Notes: generated by a model from the sequence alone, not told the origin. DNA of 64,000 bases from Dyadobacter sp. CY326 (GCF_021390515.1 NZ_JAJUXI010000012.1:62001-126000); one strand, 5' to 3'. Shown: positions 43,701 to 53,094, counted from the stretch's first letter. A program made the numbers and translations.

Positions 43701-46040
43701 TTGAAGCAGGAACCGACATTAGCAACCATCACCAGCACCCGATCAACCGAGTCGGGCAGCATACGAACAGCGACATTGCTGCTCTATGATATGTGGCGAA
43801 ATCGTTATTGGGTTGCATTGTCGGTTGCGGTTTCCTTCGCCCTCGCCTTTATTTACCTTAGATATACAACGCCCCAATTCCAGATCACAGCCTCGATCCT
43901 TGTTCGCGATGATTCGAAGGGCTCAGAGTTTGGCGACACGGCCTTTTTAGAAAGCATGGGATTGTCTTCTGTCGAAAGCAGTGTGGACAATGAAGTGGAA
44001 CTTCTGAAAAGCAGGACATTGATGGAAAGTGTCGTCGAAGACTTGCAGTTACACGTGCAATATTTTTCCAAAGGCCATGTCAAAACGAGCGAACTCTTCG
44101 AAAAGTCCCCTTTCAAATTAACATTGGTTAGTCCCGGCAAAGTTGCAGTTACTAAGCCCGTGACTTATCGATTAATCGTCAAAAAAGGCAGACCGTATGC
44201 CTTCCAAATCAATTCTAAGCACTTCGAGGCGTCTTTCGGCGATACAATTCACTTGCCGCATGCAGTTGCCATTTTGACTAAAACAGGAAATCCAATCTCC
44301 ACCGATGATGCATATGCGATCACCATTTCTCCACCGGAATTAGTAGTCAATCATTATCAAAAGGCATTGATCATTGCGCCTACCAATAAACTGGTGAGCA
44401 CAGTGAACATCTCAATCAATGAAACGCTTCCAAAAAGAGGCGAGGCGATTTTAGAAAAATTGCTGTTTAATTATCTCAAAGCGAGCATTGCCGATAAGAA
44501 CCGGACTTCGGACAGCACAATCAATTTTATTAATGCCAACCTGACTCAGGTTTCGAATGAATTATCAGATTTAGAGAAGCAAATTGAGAAATTCCAAAGA
44601 ATACACCAGGTGCCTGACTTGGATGCGCACATTCGCCATTTAATGAACGCTTTGGATCAACATCGCCAGGATCGTAACCGATATGCAATTCAATTACAAA
44701 TCGTTGATTCGCTCTCTAAATTTCTTGCAAAAAACCCCGATCACATCGTTCCAGCCCAACTTTTCTCTCACGACCCCGGGTTTGCATTGCTAGTTGAAAA
44801 ATACAATGAGTTTCAGTTGGCGCTGCGAGAAAAACTGATCACGGTCACCGAATCGCACCCGAAAGTCCATTTGCTAAATGTGCAATTGGAGCAAGTTAGA
44901 ACCAGTTTGCTCGCCAGCGTGCGTGCTCAGCAAAATGATTTGCAAACCGGAATTTCTGCATTAAAAACCTATGAAAGCACTACTCAAAATCAACTCGCCG
45001 AAATGCCTGCAATCGCACGACAGTTTGTAGAATTGAAAAGACAACAGCAAATCAAACAGGATCTTTACATTCTTTTGCTCAAAAAGCGTGTGGAAACCGC
45101 CATTTCTAAATCTTCCACGCTAGCCAATGCGCGAGTCATTGATCGGCCTAAGGCTGTTCCCGATCCAATCAAACCCAATCGACAGCTGATCATGCTGATT
45201 TCCGGTTTTGTAGGGATTGGATTTCCACTTGCTGTGTTGCACTTGAAAAGTTTGCTCAACACCAGAATTGTGAACAAAGCTGAGGTGACAGCGCATTTGT
45301 CAGTGCCGGTCTTGGGAGAAATAAGTCATCATAACAATTCTAAGATAACACTCCTTGGTGACAATGTGCAAAGTCAGATTAGGGAGCAATTCCGCGTGTT
45401 AAGGACTAATATTTTGTTTTTATCCGCATCAAAACCAATTCAAGTTATTATGCTGACATCGAGCATGGGCGGTGAGGGGAAGTCATTCGTTGCGGTTAAT
45501 CTATGCAACGCATTGGCATTGTCAGGAAAGAAAGTTTTGCTTCTGGAGCTGGACCTGCGAAGGCCTGGAATTGCCAAAAATCTTGGCTTGAAAGTGCCTG
45601 GATTCACTAGTTACATTGCTTTTACAGCAACTTTGGACGACATAATTCAGCCAGTTCAGCCAGCAAAAACCTTTGATATTATAACAGGAGGCATCATTCC
45701 ACCAAATCCCGCTGAAATGCTTTCCCTGCCGGAAGTAGACGATATGATACGGCTTTTGAAAACGCGATATGACTTCATTATTATTGACACACCTCCGATT
45801 GGCCTCATCACAGATGCGCGGCTGTTGAGCCGCTTTGCGGACCTTTCGCTTTACATTATCAGACAGCATTTCACATACAAAAACCAGCTTGACCAGATAC
45901 GCGAAATTCAAGATCTGAACCAATTGCCCCGCATGCACTTGATCCTTAACGACATTAAAATAACACCAGGTTATAACTACACATACGGCTATTATGAAGA
46001 AAAGAAGCGGCATTTTTGGGATGCCTTCAAAAAAACTTAG
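43701..46040 (+). CDS. wzc: Wzc-like polysaccharide co-polymerase and tyrosine autokinase
   Basis: This 779-residue inner-membrane protein has a Wzz domain with transmembrane segments near 35-52 and about 500-518. Between them is a long periplasmic coiled coil (ELSDLEKQIEKFQ, RQFVELKRQQQIKQDLYILLLKKR in essence). The cytosolic BY-kinase follows: Walker A SSMGGEGKS near residue 590, Walker A' LLELDLRRPG (Glu in place of the usual first Asp) and Walker B FIIIDTPPIG. A C-terminal tyrosine cluster, YNYTYGYYEE, is the expected autophosphorylation site. It controls chain length and export. No ATG is available before the fold, so a TTG start at 43701 is most likely. Confidence 0.9.
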   Translation: MKQEPTLATITSTRSTESGSIRTATLLLYDMWRNRYWVALSVAVSFALAFIYLRYTTPQFQITASILVRDDSKGSEFGDTAFLESMGLSSVESSVDNEVELLKSRTLMESVVEDLQLHVQYFSKGHVKTSELFEKSPFKLTLVSPGKVAVTKPVTYRLIVKKGRPYAFQINSKHFEASFGDTIHLPHAVAILTKTGNPISTDDAYAITISPPELVVNHYQKALIIAPTNKLVSTVNISINETLPKRGEAILEKLLFNYLKASIADKNRTSDSTINFINANLTQVSNELSDLEKQIEKFQRIHQVPDLDAHIRHLMNALDQHRQDRNRYAIQLQIVDSLSKFLAKNPDHIVPAQLFSHDPGFALLVEKYNEFQLALREKLITVTESHPKVHLLNVQLEQVRTSLLASVRAQQNDLQTGISALKTYESTTQNQLAEMPAIARQFVELKRQQQIKQDLYILLLKKRVETAISKSSTLANARVIDRPKAVPDPIKPNRQLIMLISGFVGIGFPLAVLHLKSLLNTRIVNKAEVTAHLSVPVLGEISHHNNSKITLLGDNVQSQIREQFRVLRTNILFLSASKPIQVIMLTSSMGGEGKSFVAVNLCNALALSGKKVLLLELDLRRPGIAKNLGLKVPGFTSYIAFTATLDDIIQPVQPAKTFDIITGGIIPPNPAEMLSLPEVDDMIRLLKTRYDFIIIDTPPIGLITDARLLSRFADLSLYIIRQHFTYKNQLDQIREIQDLNQLPRMHLILNDIKITPGYNYTYGYYEEKKRHFWDAFKKT

Positions 46041-46056
46041 CGAGCGTTCGGTGCTC

Positions 46057-47076
46057 ATGCATAATGAAATCAGCATTAAAAAGATCTTCACGATTGCTGA
46101 AATTGGGCAGGCGCACGAAGGAAGTTTGGGAATGGCACATGCGTACATTGACGCACTAGCGGGCACCGGCGTAGATGCAGTAAAATTTCAAGTCCACATT
46201 GCAGCGGCGGAAAGCAGCATTCACGAGCCATTCAGAACCAAATTTTCCTATGCGGATGCCACCAGAATGGCTTACTGGCAGCGCATGGAATTCTCAGCGG
46301 AGCAATGGGCAGGCCTCAAAAAGCATTGTGATGAGAAAAATCTGGAATTCATTGCAAGTCCGTTTTCCATGGCATCTGTTAAACTGTTAAGACAAATTGG
46401 TTGCGATCACATCAAGATTGGTTCAGGCGAGGTGGAGAACCATCTGCTGCTAAGCCACGTTGCCGAATCGGCCAGGAAAGTCATTCTTTCATCCGGCATG
46501 AGCTCGCTTGCTGAACTGGACAGTGCGGTGAACATTCTTCGCGATTATTGCGCGCTTTCTATCCTGCAATGCACATCGTCCTATCCTGCCGGCCCGCATC
46601 AGTGGGGTTTGAATGTGATTCCGGTTTTGAAAGATCGTTACCAGGTCCCTGTCGGCTTTTCCGACCATTTAGGCAACATTTTCGCTTGTCTGGCTGCCGC
46701 AACAGCGGGAGCGGAAATCCTTGAATTTCACGTGACTTTTGACCAGCGCATGTTTGGCCCGGACTCAAGTTCTTCGATAAACATTGATCAGGTGACGCAA
46801 CTCATCGAAGGCGTGAGGCAAATTGAAATCGCCCTCAGCTACCCGGTTGATAAGCATGACCAGTCCGAATACGCAACATTGAAAACAATTTTTGGCAAAT
46901 CTCTTGCCATTAACAATGACTTACCGCAAGGGCATATTTTGACAATCGATGATCTTGAAACGAAGAAACCAGCCGGTTATGGAATTGCTGCCAGTCATTT
47001 TGAATGTGTGTTGGGTAAAAGCTTGAAACATGATTTAGCAAAGTGGGATTTTATCAAAACGAGCGATTTGATATGA
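46057..47076 (+). CDS. neuB: N-acetylneuraminate synthase
   Basis: This protein of about 339 residues starts at the ATG at 46057, 16 bp after the kinase stop. NeuB blocks are visible: FTIAEIGQAHEGSLGMAH, VDAVKFQVHIA, HCDEKNLEFIASPFS-like, HIKIGSGEVENHLLL, ILSSGMSS and LQCTSSYPAG. The C-terminal part is an antifreeze-like SAF domain (KTIFGKSLAINNDLPQGHILTIDDLETKKP in essence). It condenses ManNAc (or a related 2-acetamido sugar) with phosphoenolpyruvate to make the nine-carbon acid. It overlaps neuC by 4 bp. Confidence 0.93.
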   Translation: MHNEISIKKIFTIAEIGQAHEGSLGMAHAYIDALAGTGVDAVKFQVHIAAAESSIHEPFRTKFSYADATRMAYWQRMEFSAEQWAGLKKHCDEKNLEFIASPFSMASVKLLRQIGCDHIKIGSGEVENHLLLSHVAESARKVILSSGMSSLAELDSAVNILRDYCALSILQCTSSYPAGPHQWGLNVIPVLKDRYQVPVGFSDHLGNIFACLAAATAGAEILEFHVTFDQRMFGPDSSSSINIDQVTQLIEGVRQIEIALSYPVDKHDQSEYATLKTIFGKSLAINNDLPQGHILTIDDLETKKPAGYGIAASHFECVLGKSLKHDLAKWDFIKTSDLI

Positions 47077-48224
47077 ACCGGAAAATCTGCGTAGTAGTCA
47101 CAGTAAGAGCAAGTTATAGCAGGATTAAAACACTTCTTCTCGCAATCAAAACCCACCCGAATTTGACTTTACAGCTGGTTGTAACCGGGAGCATTTTGCT
47201 GGAAAAATACGGATGTTTATTGAATCAAATCAAGCAGGATGGTTTTGACAACATTATCAAAGTCTCAAATCTGCTCGAAAATGAAAATGCGACTGCCGCT
47301 GCAAAAACAACCGGCCTCGGGATCATTGAGTTAGCATCCATTTTCGAAAATATCCAGCCAGATATTGTCGTGACCATCGCAGATCGATACGAAACCATTT
47401 CGGCTGCCGTCGCGGCGTCTTTTATGAACATTCCACTGGCGCACGTCCAAGGCGGAGAGGTCACGGGTAACATTGATGAGAAAGTCAGACATGCCGTGTC
47501 GAAGTTGGCTGATTATCATTTTGTAGCGACTGACACGGCGAGACAAAGACTCATTAGAATGGGAGAACTTCCTGACCATGTGTGGCATACGGGCTGCCCG
47601 TCCATTGATCTTGCATTTCAAATAAAAAATAATCGCCCTATGCAATTCGATTACGAAAATTGTCAGTCTGTTTTAGGGAAGCCTGGCAAAACGGGCCGAT
47701 ATCTGGTTGTGATGCACCATCCGGTGACCACCGAAAACAACGCCATTAGACATCAAACTGACACTTTATTGCAGGTTATTGACGCATTGCGCCTGCCCAC
47801 ATTTTGGTTTACGCCCAACCCCGATTATGGATCCAGTGGAGTTTCAGAGCGCATTAAGGCATTTAAAATGACTAACAAAAACTTGATGATTTACTTTTTA
47901 CGAAACCTCAACCCAGAGCTCTTTTTGAAACTGGTAAAAGGCTGCGCGTGCCTGATTGGCAATTCCAGCACAGGCATTCGGGAAGGATCATTTCTCGGGA
48001 CGCCGGTTGTAAATATTGGAAACCGACAGCGTGGAAGAGAAAGGGCAGCAAATGTGCTGGACGTCGTGCACGAGCCGGAAGCGATCATGAATGCAATACA
48101 AAAGCAGCTTGATTACGGGCCTTACTCAGGCGTTTGCCTTTACGGAACTGGCAATGCTGGCAATAAAATCGCAGATATTCTGGCAAATGTGGAGTTGAGC
48201 ATTGACAAACAAATCACATACTAA
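47073..48224 (+). CDS. neuC: UDP-N-acetylglucosamine 2-epimerase (hydrolysing)
   Basis: This protein of about 383 residues starts at the ATG at 47073, which overlaps the neuB TGA. The GT-B-like epimerase fold shows VTVRASYSRIKTLL, VVTIADRYETISAAVAASF, LAHVQGGEVTGNIDEKVRHA, YLVVMHHPVTTE and GCACLIGNSSTGIREG. It is expected to release ManNAc from UDP-GlcNAc, feeding NeuB. The paralogue LegG acts on a diacetamido sugar, but no dehydratase or aminotransferase for that route is present here. So the N-acetylneuraminate route is favoured by context. Confidence 0.92.
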   Translation: MNRKICVVVTVRASYSRIKTLLLAIKTHPNLTLQLVVTGSILLEKYGCLLNQIKQDGFDNIIKVSNLLENENATAAAKTTGLGIIELASIFENIQPDIVVTIADRYETISAAVAASFMNIPLAHVQGGEVTGNIDEKVRHAVSKLADYHFVATDTARQRLIRMGELPDHVWHTGCPSIDLAFQIKNNRPMQFDYENCQSVLGKPGKTGRYLVVMHHPVTTENNAIRHQTDTLLQVIDALRLPTFWFTPNPDYGSSGVSERIKAFKMTNKNLMIYFLRNLNPELFLKLVKGCACLIGNSSTGIREGSFLGTPVVNIGNRQRGRERAANVLDVVHEPEAIMNAIQKQLDYGPYSGVCLYGTGNAGNKIADILANVELSIDKQITY

Positions 48225-48961
48225 TGGCCAATTTACCAACCATACTTGCCATTATTCCAGCCCGAAAAGGCTCCAAAGGAATCCCAGGCAAAAACATGAA
48301 AGTTTTTGCCGGCACCCCGCTGGGTGGCATTCCGCTGGGCGGCAAGCCCTTACTTCAATATACAATCGAATCTGCATTGCAATCAACGCTTTTGACCAAG
48401 ATCATCGTGTCAACTGACTGTGAATTGACCATTGAATTTGTTCAAGAATGGAAACGGATTGAAGCTCCATTTCTCAGGCCCGCGGCGCTTTCGGACGACA
48501 AAACCAGTTCCCTGCAGGTCATTCGACATGCCGTTGAATTTTACAAAAATCTGAACATTGAGTTCGACTGGATTTGCCTTTTACAACCCACTTCCCCGTT
48601 CCGAAGCGCTGGCCTGATTGACAAAACGGTGATGCATATGCTCCATTTGAATGCAGACAGCCTGGTTACGGTCCTTAAAATTCCAGATCAATTCAATCCG
48701 AATTGGGCATTAACAATGTCGGATAATGCGCTGCAAAGATGTCTGCATGATGCTCCATTGGCAATACGAAGGCAAGAATTGCCGGATTCGTTTTACCGGG
48801 ACGGGAAGGTTTATCTTTTGAAAACCAGTTTGTTATCGCAAGGATTAATGTCGGGTAAATGTGTTGGCTATCGAACGGATGACGAGCCGAATGTCAACAT
48901 CGACACAATGAAAGATTGGGAAAATGCAGCACGATACATTGCATATGGCGCAATTTTATAA
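48224..48961 (+). CDS. neuA: CMP-sialic acid synthetase with an active-site insertion
   Basis: This 245-residue cytidylyltransferase activates the sugar acid with CTP. It shows IIPARKGSKGIPGKN (CTP-binding loop, residues 10-24), IVSTDCE, the LLQPTSPFRS block, an FYRDGKVYLLK segment and DEPNVNIDT with the metal-binding Asp pair near the C-terminus. Residues 31-40 contain TPLGG-IPLGG, an imperfect tandem duplication of 15 bp (48314-48343) just after the CTP loop; relatives read directly from AG(K) to PL. The first base of its ATG is the last base of the neuC stop, so the two are coupled. Confidence 0.9.
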   Translation: MANLPTILAIIPARKGSKGIPGKNMKVFAGTPLGGIPLGGKPLLQYTIESALQSTLLTKIIVSTDCELTIEFVQEWKRIEAPFLRPAALSDDKTSSLQVIRHAVEFYKNLNIEFDWICLLQPTSPFRSAGLIDKTVMHMLHLNADSLVTVLKIPDQFNPNWALTMSDNALQRCLHDAPLAIRRQELPDSFYRDGKVYLLKTSLLSQGLMSGKCVGYRTDDEPNVNIDTMKDWENAARYIAYGAIL

Positions 48962-50324
48962 AAAGCCCGTGCTGCTGCTCATAACAAATAGTTTTGCGGC
49001 TATCAACATCATTCACAGCGGGTTGATTAAGAAACTGGCCATGCGATATGACATTCATTTGTTATCAACCATGATTCGAGAGCGTGAACTTGCAACAATC
49101 AATAACCACTTTGCTATCGACCTGAAACTGCTTGAAATCGAGTTGCCGATTGAAACAATGTTCATAAGCCTGCTAAGAAAGCTTGAAAAAGCACTTTTTG
49201 CAGGACACCACAACATTGCCACGCAGCAGATAAAATACGAACGCTTGACTTGGACAAAGCGCTTGGTAATCAAAACCGCTATTTTGATCCTAGTGCAGCT
49301 GCATTTGAGTGGCGTCATTTTGAAGCTGTTGCGTCGGGTCATCATTGTTTTAAGCTCCTTTTCTTGCAAGCTGAGGCCACTCTTGCATTACAAGTTTCAA
49401 GGTGTGATTTCTTCCTCACCTTTGGATTTGAGGGAAAATCATGTGACTAACTTTCTCCAAAAGCATGGAGTGAAGTCGCTGGCAATGATCATTAGTTGGG
49501 ATAATCTTACCTCCAAAGGTGTGATCAATGCTAATCATGATTGCACTTTGGTATGGAATCAGTTAATGAAAAGTGAGTTTCAAAGGTTTTATTCAATGTT
49601 TGATGTGAACCAAAATTCGGTTAAGATCACAGGGATTCCCCGGTTTGATCTTCATTTTCGAAACATTGATAATGTTCCACTTGCTAACGCCAAAGCGCGT
49701 TACGCGATAAATGCAGCCAAAGTTATTTTTATTGCGACGAGTGCGATCAAGCACTTTCCCAATCAGCTGGAAATTATCAAGGATGTGTTGGCCTATGCAG
49801 CGTTAGAAGGCGACACTCACGTCATCATCAGATGCCATCCGGCAGACGATCATCATGCTTATCAAGATCTTTTTGACAAAAATTCAGTTACCGTTTGGCA
49901 TCCGCGAAATCTTGTTACAAGCTCAAAAAGAAGCTTTTACCATTGGCTGCCTGATATGGATTTCCTGACTTCGCTCTCCGAAATGCTCCATATTTCTGAC
50001 GTCTGCATTCAATTTGCTTCAACCATTAAGCTGGATGCGGCTGCCTGCGGAACCTCAATTATAAGCGTTGCTTATGACGGCACGACCGCCCTGCCCTATC
50101 ATCAATCAGTCAAAAGGCTTTACGATTACGCGCACCAGCTTCCATTGAATGCGCTGCAATGGGACGTGTTAGTGGCTGATAAACAGGAGCTCTATAACGT
50201 TCTGACAGAGATTTTGAGCAAAAAATCGAAAAAGCCACCCGCTGATATTGCGCTACTCACACATTTTGCTCAGGCTCAGTCAGTCGATTGCACTGCCCAA
50301 ACAATTGCTGAATGGTTGGATTAA
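48945..50324 (+). CDS. putative capsule glycosyltransferase of the sialic-acid operon
   Basis: This protein of about 459 residues starts at the ATG at 48945, within the end of neuA (17-bp overlap). It shows a GT-B-like layout: a first half beginning VLLLITNSFAAINIIHSGLIKKL, then MIISWDNLTSKGVINANHDCTLVWNQ, and a second half with VKITGIPRFDLHF, VIIRCHPADDHHAY and DVCIQFASTIKLDAAACGTSIISV. These recall CDP-glycerol transferase and capsule polysaccharide transferase families. It could be the sialyl- or poly-sialyltransferase that uses CMP-sugar made by NeuA, but I cannot place it in a named sialyltransferase family. Confidence 0.6.
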   Translation: MAQFYKKPVLLLITNSFAAINIIHSGLIKKLAMRYDIHLLSTMIRERELATINNHFAIDLKLLEIELPIETMFISLLRKLEKALFAGHHNIATQQIKYERLTWTKRLVIKTAILILVQLHLSGVILKLLRRVIIVLSSFSCKLRPLLHYKFQGVISSSPLDLRENHVTNFLQKHGVKSLAMIISWDNLTSKGVINANHDCTLVWNQLMKSEFQRFYSMFDVNQNSVKITGIPRFDLHFRNIDNVPLANAKARYAINAAKVIFIATSAIKHFPNQLEIIKDVLAYAALEGDTHVIIRCHPADDHHAYQDLFDKNSVTVWHPRNLVTSSKRSFYHWLPDMDFLTSLSEMLHISDVCIQFASTIKLDAAACGTSIISVAYDGTTALPYHQSVKRLYDYAHQLPLNALQWDVLVADKQELYNVLTEILSKKSKKPPADIALLTHFAQAQSVDCTAQTIAEWLD

Positions 50325-51715
50325 GCATTGAAATCGCCTGGAAAGTCTTGATTTCCATTATGATCGTCGGATCTTTTGCCAGTTTGTTTGATCAATTGCT
50401 GACCTTCGGAGAAAGTGATTTTCAGACTTTCATAGTGCTCTCGTTTTATGTTTACTGCGTGATTAGCTTGTTTACGACTTCCCGGCACAAGTTGTTCCAT
50501 GTGCTAGCTGTGCCAGTGTTCGCGCAGTTCATCCATTTGTTTCAAAAATATTCGTTTTCTGCGGGAGCCAATTCAGTCTGGCGGCTGATGCCTTTTTTGA
50601 TTTTGGAGGCCTATTTCATTTTGTTTTTTATCTCAAAATCAAATCCGCTGCATCCAGGCGAACGCTATTTTTTGACCGTATGGATCATTGTTCAAAGCTT
50701 TTTCCTGCTTATTTCACCGAATTTTGAAAACATTGCATTCGCTGGAATTCTCTTTTTCCTCCTCATTCTTCCGTCCTATTATATTTATCTCAAAAGTGCT
50801 TCTCAAGCAATCGATTTCCGCGAAAATCTTAAAATGTATTTTTTCATTCTCTTTATCATCCTTGGCGTTGGCACATTCGGATTAGTTGCTGCCGGAGCGA
50901 GTTACAGAGGATCGGATAACCTGTTGGCGACGAGGAACATTACGGACACGAATGTGACCATGGCTTACTTTATCCTGCTTTGGCCGCTCGTCCTGCTTCA
51001 CACTGCAAAGGACTCGCTTAATGGACTCGTCAGGCTTGGTTGCCTCGCAATTTTTGTCTGCATTGTCATCTTTTCATTCTCCCGTGGCGCGGTAATTCTT
51101 GTTCTGCCATATTTATTAATTACAATTTTTATGACCAAAACGCGACTGCATCTAGCGAGCGCGTCATTGCTTTTTATCCTGACAATTCTGTGCATTCCCA
51201 AGTTAACCTTGCTGCTGCAAGACTTTGATATGGCCTATTTCTGGACATTAAGGTTTGGAGAAATCACAGGATCGAAGTCAATTTTTGCGAGATTACAGCA
51301 AAGCAGCGGCCGCGCAGAAATTCATGCGTTTGCGCATCAGTTGTTTTTACAAAGCCCATTGATTGGGCACGGAACGGCGAGTTTTGAGATCCTTGGTCCG
51401 GGTTATCGGGAGGCGCATTCGCTATTTTATACAGTGCTTGCCGAGCAGGGTTTGATCGGGATTGTTTTTGTGTATGGCCTGTATTTTTATTTCCTGTCAA
51501 TGTTGTTTAGCATTGCGCGACTCGAAAACAGAAATACGCTTTTACTCGTTAGCCTCGTTTTTTACCTCGCTTTCAATCACACGGTCGGCAGCGTTTTTGT
51601 GATTTTACCTGCCAAAAGCGTCACGGTCAATTGCATTGCGCCTGTGCTCTTGATTTGCATCTATTTCTATGCAAAAAGTCTTGAAATAGATCATTTCGCT
51701 GTTCCTGAAAAATGA
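50312..51715 (+). CDS. O-antigen ligase / Wzy-like polymerase
   Basis: This 467-residue integral membrane protein has about ten to twelve hydrophobic segments. The Wzy_C signature region shows FSFSRGAVILVLPYLLITIF and a large external loop with LFLQSPLIGHGTASFEILGPGYREAHSLFYTVLAEQGL in essence, containing the conserved Arg and His. It should polymerise repeat units at the periplasmic face, or ligate the polymer to lipid A core. It overlaps its neighbours by 13 bp and 4 bp. No Wzx flippase or Wza export channel is in this window. Confidence 0.82.
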   Translation: MVGLSIEIAWKVLISIMIVGSFASLFDQLLTFGESDFQTFIVLSFYVYCVISLFTTSRHKLFHVLAVPVFAQFIHLFQKYSFSAGANSVWRLMPFLILEAYFILFFISKSNPLHPGERYFLTVWIIVQSFFLLISPNFENIAFAGILFFLLILPSYYIYLKSASQAIDFRENLKMYFFILFIILGVGTFGLVAAGASYRGSDNLLATRNITDTNVTMAYFILLWPLVLLHTAKDSLNGLVRLGCLAIFVCIVIFSFSRGAVILVLPYLLITIFMTKTRLHLASASLLFILTILCIPKLTLLLQDFDMAYFWTLRFGEITGSKSIFARLQQSSGRAEIHAFAHQLFLQSPLIGHGTASFEILGPGYREAHSLFYTVLAEQGLIGIVFVYGLYFYFLSMLFSIARLENRNTLLLVSLVFYLAFNHTVGSVFVILPAKSVTVNCIAPVLLICIYFYAKSLEIDHFAVPEK

Positions 51716-52683
51716 AAAAAGTCCTGATTATTGGAAAAATCCCGCCTCCTCTTGGCGGTGTGACAGTGCACGTCAGCAGGTTGGTTACAGCATTGCGAGA
51801 AAGTGGTTTTGAAAACTTTTCATTTTGTAATCTTCAAACTGAGCCGTTTTGGAGCGTTTTTGGCAAAATTGTAATGCATTCTGTCATTCACTTGCATGCA
51901 TCCAATCCGTTTGCTCAGGCCGTGTTTGCATTGTTTTGCCGGATGTGCGGCAAAAAGCTGATCCTGACTTATCATGGAAACTGGGGCAGATATAGTTTTT
52001 CCGGCAATTTCGCGGTTAATATTTCGGCCTTTTTGGCTTCCATTCCCATTGTCCAAAATCCGGAAAGTTTCCTTTGTGCGAGAAAATTTAACAACCATGC
52101 ACGGCTGATTTCCACCTTCATATTTTCAAAGGATTTTGTGCCATTGGATGCTCAGACGAATGCCAAGCTGAATGATTTCCGCGAACGTTACGACCATGTT
52201 TTTTGCACAAACGCATGGAAATTGGTCTTTGATAAGCTGGGAAACGAGCTGTATGGCATCTCGGACATTATCCGCCAGATTCAAAAAACAGATTCCGCTG
52301 GCCTGATCATTTCTGATCCTTCGGCAAGTTATTCACCATTCATTGAGCGCACGTTCGACTCCATTCCTGACAATGTGCTGATCATTCGAGGCCACCACGA
52401 TTTTCGGAATGTGCTGCATGTCGCCGACGCATTCATTCGCAATACGAGCACTGATGGCGTTTCACTTTCAATCTTCGAAGCGCGGGAGCTTGGCGTGGCA
52501 ATCCTGGCGTCAGACGCGGTAAGTCGGCCAGAATTTTGCTATGTTTTCGGGGAGTTAGCAAATGTAGACTTGATCGCAGCTTTGGCGGAAGGAAAAAAAC
52601 GACTGGAAAATGAAATTAAATGTTGGCAGACCGATGTGGTGAAGCAATTAGTTGCAGTGTATAGTGAATATCTATTCAACTGA
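51712..52683 (+). CDS. family 4-like glycosyltransferase
   Basis: This 323-residue cytosolic protein has a GT-B fold start, VLIIGKIPPPLGGVTVHVSRL, followed by HLHASNPFAQAVFALFCRMCGKKLILTYHGNW in essence. Later ADAFIRNTSTDGVSLSIFEARELGVAILASDAV corresponds to the nucleotide-binding EX7E region of GT4 (Glu in FEARE). The SDASRPEF-like end is typical. It completes the operon and likely adds one sugar of the repeat unit. The length is slightly short for GT4. The ATG overlaps the polymerase stop by 4 bp. Confidence 0.8.
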   Translation: MKKVLIIGKIPPPLGGVTVHVSRLVTALRESGFENFSFCNLQTEPFWSVFGKIVMHSVIHLHASNPFAQAVFALFCRMCGKKLILTYHGNWGRYSFSGNFAVNISAFLASIPIVQNPESFLCARKFNNHARLISTFIFSKDFVPLDAQTNAKLNDFRERYDHVFCTNAWKLVFDKLGNELYGISDIIRQIQKTDSAGLIISDPSASYSPFIERTFDSIPDNVLIIRGHHDFRNVLHVADAFIRNTSTDGVSLSIFEARELGVAILASDAVSRPEFCYVFGELANVDLIAALAEGKKRLENEIKCWQTDVVKQLVAVYSEYLFN

Positions 52684-53094
52684 GAACGAACCACTTATAA
52701 AAAAACAAAGGCATAGAAAAATTTCCATGCCCTGTTTCACACTATACACACACTATATTTTAAATATCTATATATCTGATTCGATAATTTCTTCGATATG
52801 ATTCAACACCGCAAAATAACAAATTAAAGTAATTAGAAAAAAGCTTTCTAAGGTGATTTTCTTGGCTAAAATGAGAAAATGATGGACAATTTTCTAAATT
52901 AATGTTGCCGGACTCATCAGCTCGCATCAAATTTACACAAATTATTGGCTAATTATTGTCCCAAAGTTGCATTACTGGTTACATTCGCTAAGTAAAAAAC
53001 GCCTTCTGATAAATAATCATCCGTCCTCTAAAATTTAAAGCTTATCTTTTTTGTTGTTTAAAAACGACCAAGTATTCTCATCTAACCCAAAAAC
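52684..53094. other. AT-rich intergenic region between the polysaccharide locus and dnaG
   Basis: These 411 bp hold no credible gene. A weak hairpin at 52710-52731 (GGCAT-a-GAAA / TTTC-c-ATGCC), following an A-run, may end the polysaccharide transcript or act in the reverse direction. The rest is AT-rich, including TATATATC-like tracts at 52760-52790, and probably carries the dnaG promoter. I see no clear -7 box. Confidence 0.5.

Noticed and set aside
46057..48961. Legionaminic or pseudaminic acid pathway
   Set aside because: The dehydratase, aminotransferase and acetyltransferase needed for those sugars are not in the window; NeuB, NeuC and NeuA alone suffice for N-acetylneuraminate. Not excluded if those genes lie elsewhere.
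52710..52731. A strong terminator after the polysaccharide operon
   Set aside because: The stem is interrupted and no T-tract follows on the plus strand, so it is only noted as a weak hairpin.
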